Source: Treponema sp.
Lineage (GTDB): Bacteria > Spirochaetota > Spirochaetia > Treponematales > Breznakiellaceae
Length of the DNA stretch: 13,932 bases
Direction: 5' to 3'
NCBI GenBank assembly: GCA_031263265.1
Contig: JAISGE010000025.1
Coordinates: 1-13,932 of the forward strand
The position numbers and the translations under genes were made by a program. Positions 5,008-11,983 of the stretch are shown here, in pieces. Every line of letters starts with the position of its first letter. Position 1 is the stretch's first letter. Below the pieces are notes generated by a model, which worked only from the letters and a program-made list of their open reading frames with translations, was not told the origin of the DNA and ran no database searches.

Positions 5008-7227
5008 TTACCGAATGATACGCTTTTCGGTTAAGCCCCGGTCCCTGACGATACACTGCATGAGGGCAAAGGCTGCAAGCACGATGATGATGAGTACCGT
5101 GGAAAGAACACTGGCCAGACCAAACCGGAGATTCTCGGAAAAGTTGTAGATCTGCACGGTGAGATGATACCATCGGGCGGAAATTAGGAAGATCACCGCG
5201 CTCACTGCGGTCATAGACCGGACAAAGGTATAGGACATACTGGTCAGGAAACTTGGCCGTATCAGGGGAAGCACCACCGAGGTAAATACCTGGGATGTAT
5301 TTGCTCCCAGATCCTGAGCAGCCTCCTCAATGGAAGGGTCTATCTGACGGAGACTTGCCGCACCGGTTTCCAGGCCTACTGGTAGTTCCCGGATAATATA
5401 GTTGATCACGATGATTGCTGCGGTTCCCACCAAAAGCAAGGGAGGCTTGTTAAAGGCCAGGATATAGGATATCCCCAGGAGGGTACCGGGAACTGCAAAG
5501 GGGGTCATAAGCAGCACTTCTAGGATCCGTTTCCCTACAAAGGTCCGGCGTACCACCATAAGCGCCGCAATCATGGCGATGAGTCCTGCTATAGGCGTAG
5601 CTATCGCGGCAAGGATTACCGTGCTGACCAATGCCTGTTTACCCCGTGCAAGGGCCTCTCCAATATTCGACAAGGTGAAGGAATAGTCGATACCCCAATT
5701 TTTCACGAAACAGCCTGCTACGATGGTACCGTAGAGGATCAGGATAAACCCCAGGCAAAGGCCAACAAAGGCCACGAGGCAGATCCGTACCGGTTTGGTG
5801 GCCAATTCTGCAAGCCGGGTAGTAGGTTTGCCGGTAACCGTAACCACACTCTTCTTGTTCACCCAGTACCGTTGGGCAAAAAAAGCGGTCAGGGTAGGCA
5901 TAAGGAGCAAGAGGGACAGGGCAGCGCCGCCCCCTAAATTACTCCGGCCTGTTACTTCGATATAGGCTTCCACAGAAAGAACCCGGTAGGATCCTGCAAG
6001 GAGCAAGGGATTAGCAAAGTCCGCAAGGGAATTGGTAAACACCAAAAGCCATGCCGACAAAAGCCCTGGCAAGGACAAAGGCAGGGTAATGGTGAGGAAC
6101 GTCCTCAACCGGGAGGCTCGCAGATCCAAAGCCGCATCCTCCACCGTGGAATCAATGGATTTGAGGACACTTGAAAGGGTCATATAGGCGATAGGAAACA
6201 TCCCGATAGTTTGTACCAAAACCAGCCCTCCTAGACCGTAAATCGAAACATGCTGAAGTCCCAAAAGTTGATGCGTGATGAGGCCATTATTACCAAAAAG
6301 GAGCAGGATGGAGAGGGTGAGGGAAAAGGGCGGGGAGATGACTGGCATGGTTGCCAAGGTACCGATGAGTTTCTTCCCCCGCACGCCGGTACGCTCGGTG
6401 AGGAAGGCAAAGGCAAATCCAATCACCGTAGAAACCGATGCGGTGATGATGCCCAGTTTGACCGAACCCCAGAGCGATACCAGGTATTGAGGGGAGAACG
6501 TTCGTTTCCATATCGTTAAAGAAAATACCCCGGCGTCAATAAAGGTCAAGCGTAAGGCCTCGAAAAGGGGATAGGCCACAAAGGCGATGGCCATACCAAA
6601 GAGGAAGAGCACCCCATACCCGGTGATGGGATCCCGGCTTAGGGTTCCTACGGCAAAAAGGGTAATGAAGATAAGCCCCGCGAGGATTGCCAGGGTTCTC
6701 AGAAGGCCCTCAAATTGCACGGCACTTCCTTCAGGAATCGCGATGAGCACTGCGCCGGTAATATCAAACCCCGACTCATCAGGAACCGGCAAAAGATACA
6801 CCCAACGGCCAGAGGAGTTTTCGTTCCCTTGGATACCATCCATCCCCTTTATAGGGCTGCTTAGTTTATAGGGTAGTAAGTAATAGACACTTTCGAGTCC
6901 TTTCTGAAATTCTGCGCTGTCGTGGTAGGTATCCCAGATGGCCTTGGCCACTGGATCCGAAGCTGCAGGGGAGAAATTCCACTGCTCGTCCAGTTCCAAG
7001 ACCATTCCCCGGGCACCCTCAAGTTCCTGGGGGAGTCTTGCTATCCATTCTTCGTAATAAAAAGGATCTTGGGGCGCAGTTTTGGCAAACAGGCTCACCT
7101 CTCTGAGGCTGTTAGTCTCATAATAAGAACGAAAGGAGCTCAACAAGGAAGTATACATCCATATATCGCATACCGCAAATACCAGACTAGCCACAAACAC
7201 CTTAAGCAGGTTTCTTCTTGTCATCAT
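5008..7227 (-). CDS. afuB: ABC transporter fused double permease, AfuB/FbpB-like, with N-terminal periplasmic domain
   Basis: This 739-residue inner-membrane protein contains two binding-protein-dependent permease modules in one chain, at about 250-450 and 530-725. Each has the EAA coupling motif that contacts the ATPase: EDAALDLRAS...ITLPLSLPG (from 363) and EEAAQDLGAN...VVLPLIRPS (from 634). Ahead of them is an extra part: a membrane helix (about 7-28), some 140 soluble residues presumably in the periplasm (about 30-172) and further helices (175-196, 200-222). Single-unit FbpB/HitB permeases are near 500-550 residues, so about 190 residues are additional. Its fold is not recognised from motifs; a ligand-sensing or binding-protein docking role is only a guess. 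AAGGAG precedes the start; the second ATG (codon 2) is equally possible. It lies between the binding-protein and ATPase genes. Confidence 0.9.
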   Translation of the reverse strand: MMTRRNLLKVFVASLVFAVCDIWMYTSLLSSFRSYYETNSLREVSLFAKTAPQDPFYYEEWIARLPQELEGARGMVLELDEQWNFSPAASDPVAKAIWDTYHDSAEFQKGLESVYYLLPYKLSSPIKGMDGIQGNENSSGRWVYLLPVPDESGFDITGAVLIAIPEGSAVQFEGLLRTLAILAGLIFITLFAVGTLSRDPITGYGVLFLFGMAIAFVAYPLFEALRLTFIDAGVFSLTIWKRTFSPQYLVSLWGSVKLGIITASVSTVIGFAFAFLTERTGVRGKKLIGTLATMPVISPPFSLTLSILLLFGNNGLITHQLLGLQHVSIYGLGGLVLVQTIGMFPIAYMTLSSVLKSIDSTVEDAALDLRASRLRTFLTITLPLSLPGLLSAWLLVFTNSLADFANPLLLAGSYRVLSVEAYIEVTGRSNLGGGAALSLLLLMPTLTAFFAQRYWVNKKSVVTVTGKPTTRLAELATKPVRICLVAFVGLCLGFILILYGTIVAGCFVKNWGIDYSFTLSNIGEALARGKQALVSTVILAAIATPIAGLIAMIAALMVVRRTFVGKRILEVLLMTPFAVPGTLLGISYILAFNKPPLLLVGTAAIIVINYIIRELPVGLETGAASLRQIDPSIEEAAQDLGANTSQVFTSVVLPLIRPSFLTSMSYTFVRSMTAVSAVIFLISARWYHLTVQIYNFSENLRFGLASVLSTVLIIIVLAAFALMQCIVRDRGLTEKRIIR

Positions 7228-7297
7228 AGGTGGCTCTCCTTATTGCTCTTTTTTACCCGTTTTTACTATCGTGTCTTCCTGGCAGTTCAGCGTTTAG

Positions 7298-8296
7298 TTA
7301 TCGTTTTGAATCAATATCCTTGTTCCACCGGTCCAAAAGGCGATTCTTATTAACCGAGTCTCCATCCCAGGCCATGTCTTGGGAGATGGTCTTGATCTGC
7401 TCTAAGGAAAGAGCCTGGGGATGTTTCGCTGCACCATTGGCCACAAGCACCAAATACCAATCAGTAAAGAGCTTCTGGGCGTTGGGAGAAGAAAGAATCC
7501 AGTCATAGAGCTTCCGGGCATTTACCTGATCCTTACCCCCTTTGATAAGGGACATAGAGGCTAACTCATATCCCGTACCTTCTGTAGGCGCATGGATCTC
7601 CACATTAGCTCCTTCAGCCTTGAGTTTCACCTGATCGTGGGCATAGCCAATGGCAATGGGGATTTCTCCGGTTGCCACGCTTTTACCGGGGGCTGAACCT
7701 GAACGGGCGTACTGATCCACATTGGCATCCAGTTTTTTCAGGTAATCAAAGGCCGCGTTTTCATCACCTTTGTTTAAGGTTCGGATCGTGGTGATCACGT
7801 TATAGGCCGTACCGGAAATGTTGGGGTTAGCCATACGGATATGGCCCTTATATTCGGGTTTGAGCAGATCTGTCCAGCTTTTCGGAGGGGTAAGTCCCAA
7901 GGTCTTGGCCCGATCCAAGTTGGTTACAAAGGTCAGGGGCCCCACATAGAGGCCTATCCAGTAATTTTGAGGATCCCGGAACTCAGACCGGATGTTGTTA
8001 GCATACCGGGACCGGTAAGGGGTAGTGAGGTTCTTTGACTTGGCGGTGATATGATCCAGACCCACCCCACCTACCCAGATGGACGCCTGGGGATTGGCCT
8101 GTTCCGCCTCCATCCGGGCTACGGCCTCACCGCCGGAAAGACGTACAAAGTTGACGTTGATACCTGTTTCTTGTTGGAACTGTGTAAAAAGGGCCTTGGC
8201 CAAAGGTTCCTCTAGGGTGGTATAAACCGATAAGGACTCCTGGGCCCATAGGGTCGCACAACACAAGGCCAAACTTACTATACTCAATCGTTTCAT
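7298..8296 (-). CDS. afuA: periplasmic substrate-binding protein of an AfuA/FbpA-type ABC importer
   Basis: This 332-residue secreted binding protein starts with a signal peptide (about 1-19, MKRLSIVSLALCCATLWAQ) and continues as a type-2 periplasmic binding fold: SVYTTLEEPLAKAL, VRLSGGEAVARMEAE, SIWVGGVGLDHI, MANPNISGTAYN (161-166 SGTAYN), YARSGSAPGKSVATGE and EGTGYE (239-244). I chose the ATG at 8296 because GAGGAG lies 7 nt upstream and the signal peptide begins there; the longer frame up to 8626 runs antisense through the phosphatase gene. The family is usually annotated ferric iron, but no adjacent Tyr pair (the FbpA iron ligand) is present, so a phosphorylated small molecule such as a hexose phosphate or aminoethylphosphonate is also possible. 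It is first in the operon, 70 bp before the permease. Confidence 0.9.
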   Translation of the reverse strand: MKRLSIVSLALCCATLWAQESLSVYTTLEEPLAKALFTQFQQETGINVNFVRLSGGEAVARMEAEQANPQASIWVGGVGLDHITAKSKNLTTPYRSRYANNIRSEFRDPQNYWIGLYVGPLTFVTNLDRAKTLGLTPPKSWTDLLKPEYKGHIRMANPNISGTAYNVITTIRTLNKGDENAAFDYLKKLDANVDQYARSGSAPGKSVATGEIPIAIGYAHDQVKLKAEGANVEIHAPTEGTGYELASMSLIKGGKDQVNARKLYDWILSSPNAQKLFTDWYLVLVANGAAKHPQALSLEQIKTISQDMAWDGDSVNKNRLLDRWNKDIDSKR

Positions 8297-8326
8297 CGTT
8301 ATTCTCCTCTTTATATTTGTCTGCTT

Positions 8327-8340
8327 CATGCTCTTGCATG
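8327..8340. promoter_or_regulatory. small inverted repeat in the transporter leader
   Basis: CATGC and GCATG are separated by TCTT. The repeat lies just downstream of the predicted transcription start and upstream of the ribosome site of the binding-protein gene, where a repressor or leader structure could act. The stem is only 5 bp plus wobble pairs. Confidence 0.3.
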
Positions 8341-8351
8341 GGCTTATAAAA

Positions 8352-8380
8352 AGTATACCGTGTCTACCGGGAATACACAA
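8352..8380 (-). promoter_or_regulatory. sigma-70-like promoter of the ABC importer operon
   Basis: On the - strand TTGTGT (8380-8375) is followed after exactly 17 nt by TATACT (8357-8352), which puts the transcription start near 8345, about 50 nt before the ATG at 8296. It lies just after the terminator of the upstream gene. Confidence 0.6.
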
Positions 8381-8381
8381 G

Positions 8382-8405
8382 AAAAATCTGGGCCTTCTCA
8401 AGACC
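8382..8405 (-). terminator. probable terminator of the PAP2 gene
   Basis: On the - strand GGTCTT-GAG-AAGGCC forms a 6-bp hairpin with one G-U pair, followed by CAGATTTTTC. It begins about 15 nt after the PAP2 stop and ends before the importer promoter. The stem is short, so it is a modest terminator at best. Confidence 0.45.
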
Positions 8406-8420
8406 GCCAAAGCATCAAAC

Positions 8421-9395
8421 TCAGTTGATCTCCCCTTCTTCCCCAGCCCCCTTAGACCCTGCCCCAAGACCGAGGTGGAGAAAAAGCCAGGGCGCGCCTG
8501 CGGACGCCCAGAAACCCAGAACGCCGTAGTGCAGAAACCGGCCAAGTTCATACAAGGCCATGCCCCAGGACAATATAAGCCCAAGCCCCTGATAGATGAG
8601 GGCGATTCCCACAATTCCCAGCCCATACCGCGCGGCCAGAACCAGAAACCCTGGTTTTTTACCTCGAATTGGCCCCTGAGCTGAGAAGGGAAAACGGCTC
8701 AACATCAAGCTGTAGCCCGTGCCGAAACCCAGGAAGATGCCTCCCAGACGAGGATCCGTACCCAGGGCATTCATAGTTAGGGCAATCAGGGCGACGCTTA
8801 TCATCTGTAACCGGGTTCCCCCGCGGACAAGGGCTTTTTCTAGAGGTCCTTGGGTTAGGTAATAAAGCCCCAGGATACCGCCCCCTACAAGCCAGGCTGC
8901 CAGTATATCCGTCGGGAAATGAAGCCCCAGGTAGAGTCGAGTGAAACTGATGAACAGGATGATGAGGACTGCACCGATCCATACCGCAGTCTTCCTGATC
9001 CATACAGCCAGGGGAATCCAGAAGCTCAGAGACATTTGAGCATGACCTGAAGGAATACCATAGGAAGATTCAAAGCCCCGCCCTACTGAAGGATCCAGGG
9101 TATAGGGCCGGGGCTGTTTTAAGAGGGTTTTGCAGGTTCCGTTCACCCAGGTGGACAACAGGATAAGCACTCCCAGACGCAGGCCCTGCTTTTCATCGAC
9201 ACACCAGAACACCAAAAGGATCACCGGTAGATAAAAGTAAGGGCTGCCCCCCACAGTCAGAATCTGCATAACTGCGGTGAGGAAAGGATTTTCTATGGTT
9301 TGAATGGTTTTTATAAGCTCAAGTCCCCATTGATAGAGTTCGTAGACCGGAGAAGAATCTGCGCTGGTAATATGTACGATGCTGTCTTGGTTCAT
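8421..9395 (-). CDS. PAP2-superfamily integral membrane lipid phosphatase with C-terminal membrane extension
   Basis: All three phosphatase motifs of the PAP2 family are intact: Lys89-x6-Arg96-Pro97 (KTLLKQPRP), PSGH with His118, and SFTRLYLGLHFPTD with Arg153, His159 and Asp163. The family removes phosphate from lipids such as phosphatidic acid, phosphatidylglycerol phosphate or undecaprenyl pyrophosphate, with the active site usually at the outer face of the membrane. At 324 residues it is longer than the common form of about 200; residues about 190-310 add several hydrophobic segments (IVGIALIYQGLGLILSWG, LHYGVLGFWASAGAPWLFL) and the chain ends in a charged GAGEEGEIN tail. AGGA lies shortly before the ATG. 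It follows pyrC but has its own promoter-like sequence and terminator. Substrate not determinable. Confidence 0.87.
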   Translation of the reverse strand: MNQDSIVHITSADSSPVYELYQWGLELIKTIQTIENPFLTAVMQILTVGGSPYFYLPVILLVFWCVDEKQGLRLGVLILLSTWVNGTCKTLLKQPRPYTLDPSVGRGFESSYGIPSGHAQMSLSFWIPLAVWIRKTAVWIGAVLIILFISFTRLYLGLHFPTDILAAWLVGGGILGLYYLTQGPLEKALVRGGTRLQMISVALIALTMNALGTDPRLGGIFLGFGTGYSLMLSRFPFSAQGPIRGKKPGFLVLAARYGLGIVGIALIYQGLGLILSWGMALYELGRFLHYGVLGFWASAGAPWLFLHLGLGAGSKGAGEEGEIN

Positions 9396-9412
9396 ATTCG
9401 GTTTATTCCTGT

Positions 9413-9442
9413 ACTATAGCGGATACCGGGGGAAATATACAA
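9413..9442 (-). promoter_or_regulatory. sigma-70-like promoter of the PAP2 gene
   Basis: On the - strand TTGTAT (9442-9437) and TATAGT (9418-9413) are 18 nt apart, which would start transcription near 9406, about 11 nt before the ATG, leaving room for little more than the ribosome site. Confidence 0.45.
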
Positions 9443-9450
9443 CCAGGACC

Positions 9451-9462
9451 TCGCTTAAGCGA
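9451..9462. repeat. 12-bp perfect palindrome after pyrC
   Basis: TCGCTTAAGCGA is its own reverse complement and lies 8 bp after the pyrC stop, upstream of the PAP2 promoter. No T-run follows on the - strand, so it is not a standard intrinsic terminator; it may be a protein-binding site or chance. Confidence 0.35.
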
Positions 9463-9469
9463 TCAAGGT

Positions 9470-10798
9470 TTACGGGGATTCAAAAACGATCCTGCCCTGA
9501 TGGATGGTCATGAGTACTTTCCCTGTACAGACCAAACCAGTAAAGGGTGAGTTCTTGCCCCGGGACTTGAAGAGCTTGGGATTTACCTGCCAGATCGCCT
9601 CGGTATCCACCACGATGAGATCCCCCCGGAGTTGAGGGGCAATGCGGCCCCGATCCGTAAGCCTCAGGATTCGGGCTGGGGCTGCACTCATAAGGGCAGA
9701 GAGCCGTGATAAGGTGAGCCGGTCCTGTTGAACCAGTTCTGTAAGGCCCAAGGCAAGACTGGTCTCAAGGCCGGTAAAGCCTGGCAAGCCTCTGAGCTTG
9801 TCTGCTGCCGTATGGGGAGCATGATCGGTAGCAATGGCGTCAATGGTTCCATCCATAAGGCCCTCGATCAGGGCCTGCCTGTCCGCTTCGGTTCTGAGGG
9901 GGGGATTCACCCTGCCCCAGGTTTCAGCCCCCAGGGTATGCGCGGTCTCTTGAGTGAGGTACAAATGATGGGGCGTTGCCTCTGCGGTAAGGGTGAATCC
10001 TCCGAGAGCCGTATTTCCCGGTAGGCTTGTTTTAACCGTTCTGATGAGTTCAACCGCTTCTTTGGTGGATACATGGGCAATATGCACATGCCCTTGCGCT
10101 TGTTTGCCCAGTTCAATGACCCGTTGGGTAGCGCGGTTCTCGGCAATACGGCTCCACAGTTCCCGCGGGTTTCCTGCGGCCTTTGCCGCTTCCACTTCAG
10201 GCCCCTCTGCATCGCAGTGACAGGATACGGGGATTTCTAGGCTGCGGGCTTCCTTAAAGGCCCTGAACAGCAGTTCATCGGAGCCTAGATCCTTGCCGTC
10301 TTCAGAAAGCAGCCTGACCCAGGGTTCTGTCTCTTGCGCCGGACCTTTAAGCAGGCTCATGTCCGAAAGGGTCTCCCCTTCCATGCCCCGAGTCAGGGCA
10401 AGGACTGGGTACAGGTCAATGAGGCCAAGGGCATTGGACCGGTTCTTGAGCGCCAGGGCTGCTGCCGGGGTATCAATCACCGGATTGGTGTTGGCCATAC
10501 AAACCACGGTCCCATATCCTCCGGCTACCGCGGCTAGGGATGCAGACTCAAGGGTCTCTTTTTCAGGGTATCCGGGATCCCGGAAATGGGCATGGAGGTC
10601 CACCAATGCAGGCATGAGCACCAGGGTTCCCCCGCCGTGGATAGTCCGATCCAGGGGAAGCTGGGTTTCCGGGAGCCTAGTACCCTGAGGGAATACATCC
10701 AGGATGAGGCCCCCTTGGATCAAGACCGAACCCGGCATATCCGTGGTTTCATCAACCAGATGAAAGTCCTGCAGCAGCAGCCTTTGAGAAAGACTCAC
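9470..10798 (-). CDS. pyrC: dihydroorotase
   Basis: This 442-residue enzyme closes carbamoyl-aspartate to dihydroorotate, step three of pyrimidine synthesis, in the cytoplasm. It shows the type I dihydroorotase residues: His69-x-His71 and Arg73 in DLHAHFRDPGYPEKE, MANTNPVID (substrate loop), Asp167 in SEDGKD, His194 in SCHCDAEG, His242 in HIAHVSTKEA, TAEATPHHLYL, VNPPLR, and Asp325 in AIATDHAPHT. Asp167 is at the position of the metal-bridging Asp of this class. The start is a GTG whose GTGA overlaps the TGA of pyrI, so translation is probably coupled. Length is close to the family norm of about 425-430. There is no sign of damage, and it should be active. Confidence 0.95.
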   Translation of the reverse strand: MSLSQRLLLQDFHLVDETTDMPGSVLIQGGLILDVFPQGTRLPETQLPLDRTIHGGGTLVLMPALVDLHAHFRDPGYPEKETLESASLAAVAGGYGTVVCMANTNPVIDTPAAALALKNRSNALGLIDLYPVLALTRGMEGETLSDMSLLKGPAQETEPWVRLLSEDGKDLGSDELLFRAFKEARSLEIPVSCHCDAEGPEVEAAKAAGNPRELWSRIAENRATQRVIELGKQAQGHVHIAHVSTKEAVELIRTVKTSLPGNTALGGFTLTAEATPHHLYLTQETAHTLGAETWGRVNPPLRTEADRQALIEGLMDGTIDAIATDHAPHTAADKLRGLPGFTGLETSLALGLTELVQQDRLTLSRLSALMSAAPARILRLTDRGRIAPQLRGDLIVVDTEAIWQVNPKLFKSRGKNSPFTGLVCTGKVLMTIHQGRIVFESP

Positions 10799-11223
10799 CG
10801 GAAGTCCCCGGTGGAACGAATTTCATCACAGTATTCACAGCGATACGTACGAAGCTCTTGGTTTTCTAAGTGAAAGACATGGGGGATGTAGGTCTCGGTT
10901 GAGGTAATACACCGGGGGTTCTTACAGATGAGCACGTTTTCCACTCGTTCTGGGAGAAAGAGTTTGATTTTTTCGCTGATTTTTGCATTTTTAATGATAT
11001 TCACCGTAATGTTGGGATCAATAAGGCCCAGGATATCAAAGTTGATGTCCATGGTCTTATTAATTTTAATCATGTCCTTTCTCTCCATTTGACACGAGCT
11101 GGCATTCACCACAAAAGCCACGGTATGGGGGGTTTTATCCAGGCCGAGCCAATTGAAAATTCTGATACCCTGCCCGGCCTTAATATGATCGATGACGATC
11201 CCGTTATCTATATGAGCTAACAT
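10795..11223 (-). CDS. pyrI: aspartate carbamoyltransferase regulatory subunit
   Basis: This 142-residue protein is the non-catalytic PyrI chain that binds CTP/ATP allosterically and docks onto PyrB trimers through a zinc domain. The N-terminal nucleotide-binding part has IDNGIVIDHIKAGQGIRI (6-23), and the C-terminal zinc domain has Cys100-x4-Cys105 (CKNPRCI) and Cys129-x2-Cys132 (CEYCD). The domain order and length are normal (E. coli PyrI is about 153 residues). AGGAG lies 9 nt before the ATG. It is followed directly by pyrC with a 4-nt overlap. Its obligate partner pyrB is not next to it, since the other side is a divergent rhomboid gene, so the catalytic subunit must be encoded elsewhere. 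Confidence 0.94.
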   Translation of the reverse strand: MLAHIDNGIVIDHIKAGQGIRIFNWLGLDKTPHTVAFVVNASSCQMERKDMIKINKTMDINFDILGLIDPNITVNIIKNAKISEKIKLFLPERVENVLICKNPRCITSTETYIPHVFHLENQELRTYRCEYCDEIRSTGDFR

Positions 11224-11245
11224 TACGCATTACTCCTCGCCTCAG

Positions 11246-11274
11246 ACTATACTACAAAAGGAGCGCGGTGTTTA
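11246..11274 (-). promoter_or_regulatory. candidate pyrI-pyrC promoter
   Basis: On the - strand TAAACA (11274-11269) and TATAGT (11251-11246) are 17 nt apart, giving a start near 11239, right at the GAGGAG ribosome site. The -35 matches the consensus at four of six bases. No attenuator or PyrR-type leader structure is visible in this short leader. Confidence 0.42.
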
Positions 11275-11307
11275 TCCTCTTTGAAAGAGCCTTGACTTGC
11301 AAAATAA

Positions 11308-11336
11308 TTGACCCGCTTCCCTCAGAATGGTATTAT
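11308..11336 (+). promoter_or_regulatory. strong sigma-70-like promoter of the rhomboid operon
   Basis: TTGACC (11308-11313) and TATTAT (11331-11336) are separated by exactly 17 bp. The expected start, about 7 nt after the -10, falls at 11342-11344, on the ATG of the rhomboid gene at 11343, so the mRNA would have no leader. Confidence 0.65.
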
Positions 11337-11342
11337 GGTAAT

Positions 11343-11969
11343 ATGAACTTATTACGCCGTCCCTTCCGGTACCGGAATGATAATGTGGCACTGATCCTCA
11401 TCGCACTTAATATCGGGGTGTTTCTGCTGGAGCAGGTATACCCGCCGGTGAAATACTATGCGGCTCTTAACCCAGGGGCTGTGTTGAGCGGATGGGTATG
11501 GCAGTTTGTGTCCTATATGTTTGCCCATGGGAACTTCAGCCACCTTCTTTTTAATATGCTTGCCTTGTTTCTGTTCGGTACCCAGGTAGAACGGCATATA
11601 GGGAGTCGAGAATTTCTGCTGTATTATATGCTTACCGGCACATTAGCAGGGATATTTTCATTTCTGGTGTATTGGTTTACCGGCGCGTATGGGGTTTTTC
11701 TGTTGGGCGCCTCAGGAGCCATATTTGCGGTCCAGTTGGCCTATGCTACCTTGTTTCCCGATGCGGTGATTTTCATCTGGGGAATATTACCGCTCCGTGC
11801 GCCTATCATGGTTCTGGGATTTACGGCGCTCGAGATCTTTTCATCGGTTACCGGCATGGGGAGAGGGGTAGCTCATCTTACGCACCTAGCGGGATTTGCC
11901 TTTGGCTGGATATACTTCCTTATCCGTTTCGGTGAAAATCCCTGGAATTCCCTGATCCGCCGGCGTTAA
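11343..11969 (+). CDS. rhomboid family intramembrane serine protease
   Basis: This 208-residue polytopic membrane protein carries the rhomboid signature: the His62/His67/Asn71 cluster in AHGNFSHLLFNM, the loop-1 region QVERHIGSREF, the catalytic Ser124 in GASGAIFA and the catalytic His181 in HLTHLAGFAFGW. Rhomboids cut transmembrane segments of client proteins within the bilayer. I chose the ATG at 11343 because the family alignment starts there; the frame extends to a GTG at 11268, but that would translate through the promoter and adds a non-rhomboid, non-hydrophobic N-terminus. No Shine-Dalgarno precedes 11343. The next two genes follow at gaps of 14 and 13 bp, forming an operon. The client is unknown. 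Confidence 0.9.
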   Translation: MNLLRRPFRYRNDNVALILIALNIGVFLLEQVYPPVKYYAALNPGAVLSGWVWQFVSYMFAHGNFSHLLFNMLALFLFGTQVERHIGSREFLLYYMLTGTLAGIFSFLVYWFTGAYGVFLLGASGAIFAVQLAYATLFPDAVIFIWGILPLRAPIMVLGFTALEIFSSVTGMGRGVAHLTHLAGFAFGWIYFLIRFGENPWNSLIRRR

Positions 11970-11983
11970 GCTCAGGATTATCC

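Noticed and set aside
8327..8380. Fur box in the importer promoter
   Set aside because: The AT-rich 19-bp Fur palindrome pattern is not visible; only a short unrelated CATGC inverted repeat is present.
8297..8626. 110-codon upstream extension of the binding-protein frame
   Set aside because: It would run in another frame through the PAP2 gene on the same strand and across the promoter and terminator, and the signal peptide and ribosome site fix the start at 8296.
10293..10688. 131-codon + strand frame opposite dihydroorotase
   Set aside because: Shadow of the GC-rich conserved pyrC gene, with no ribosome site or recognisable motif.
11268..11342. GTG start for the rhomboid gene
   Set aside because: AGGAG is only 4 nt away and the extension is coded by the promoter region and does not resemble a rhomboid N-terminus. 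It remains the alternative if no leaderless start is found.
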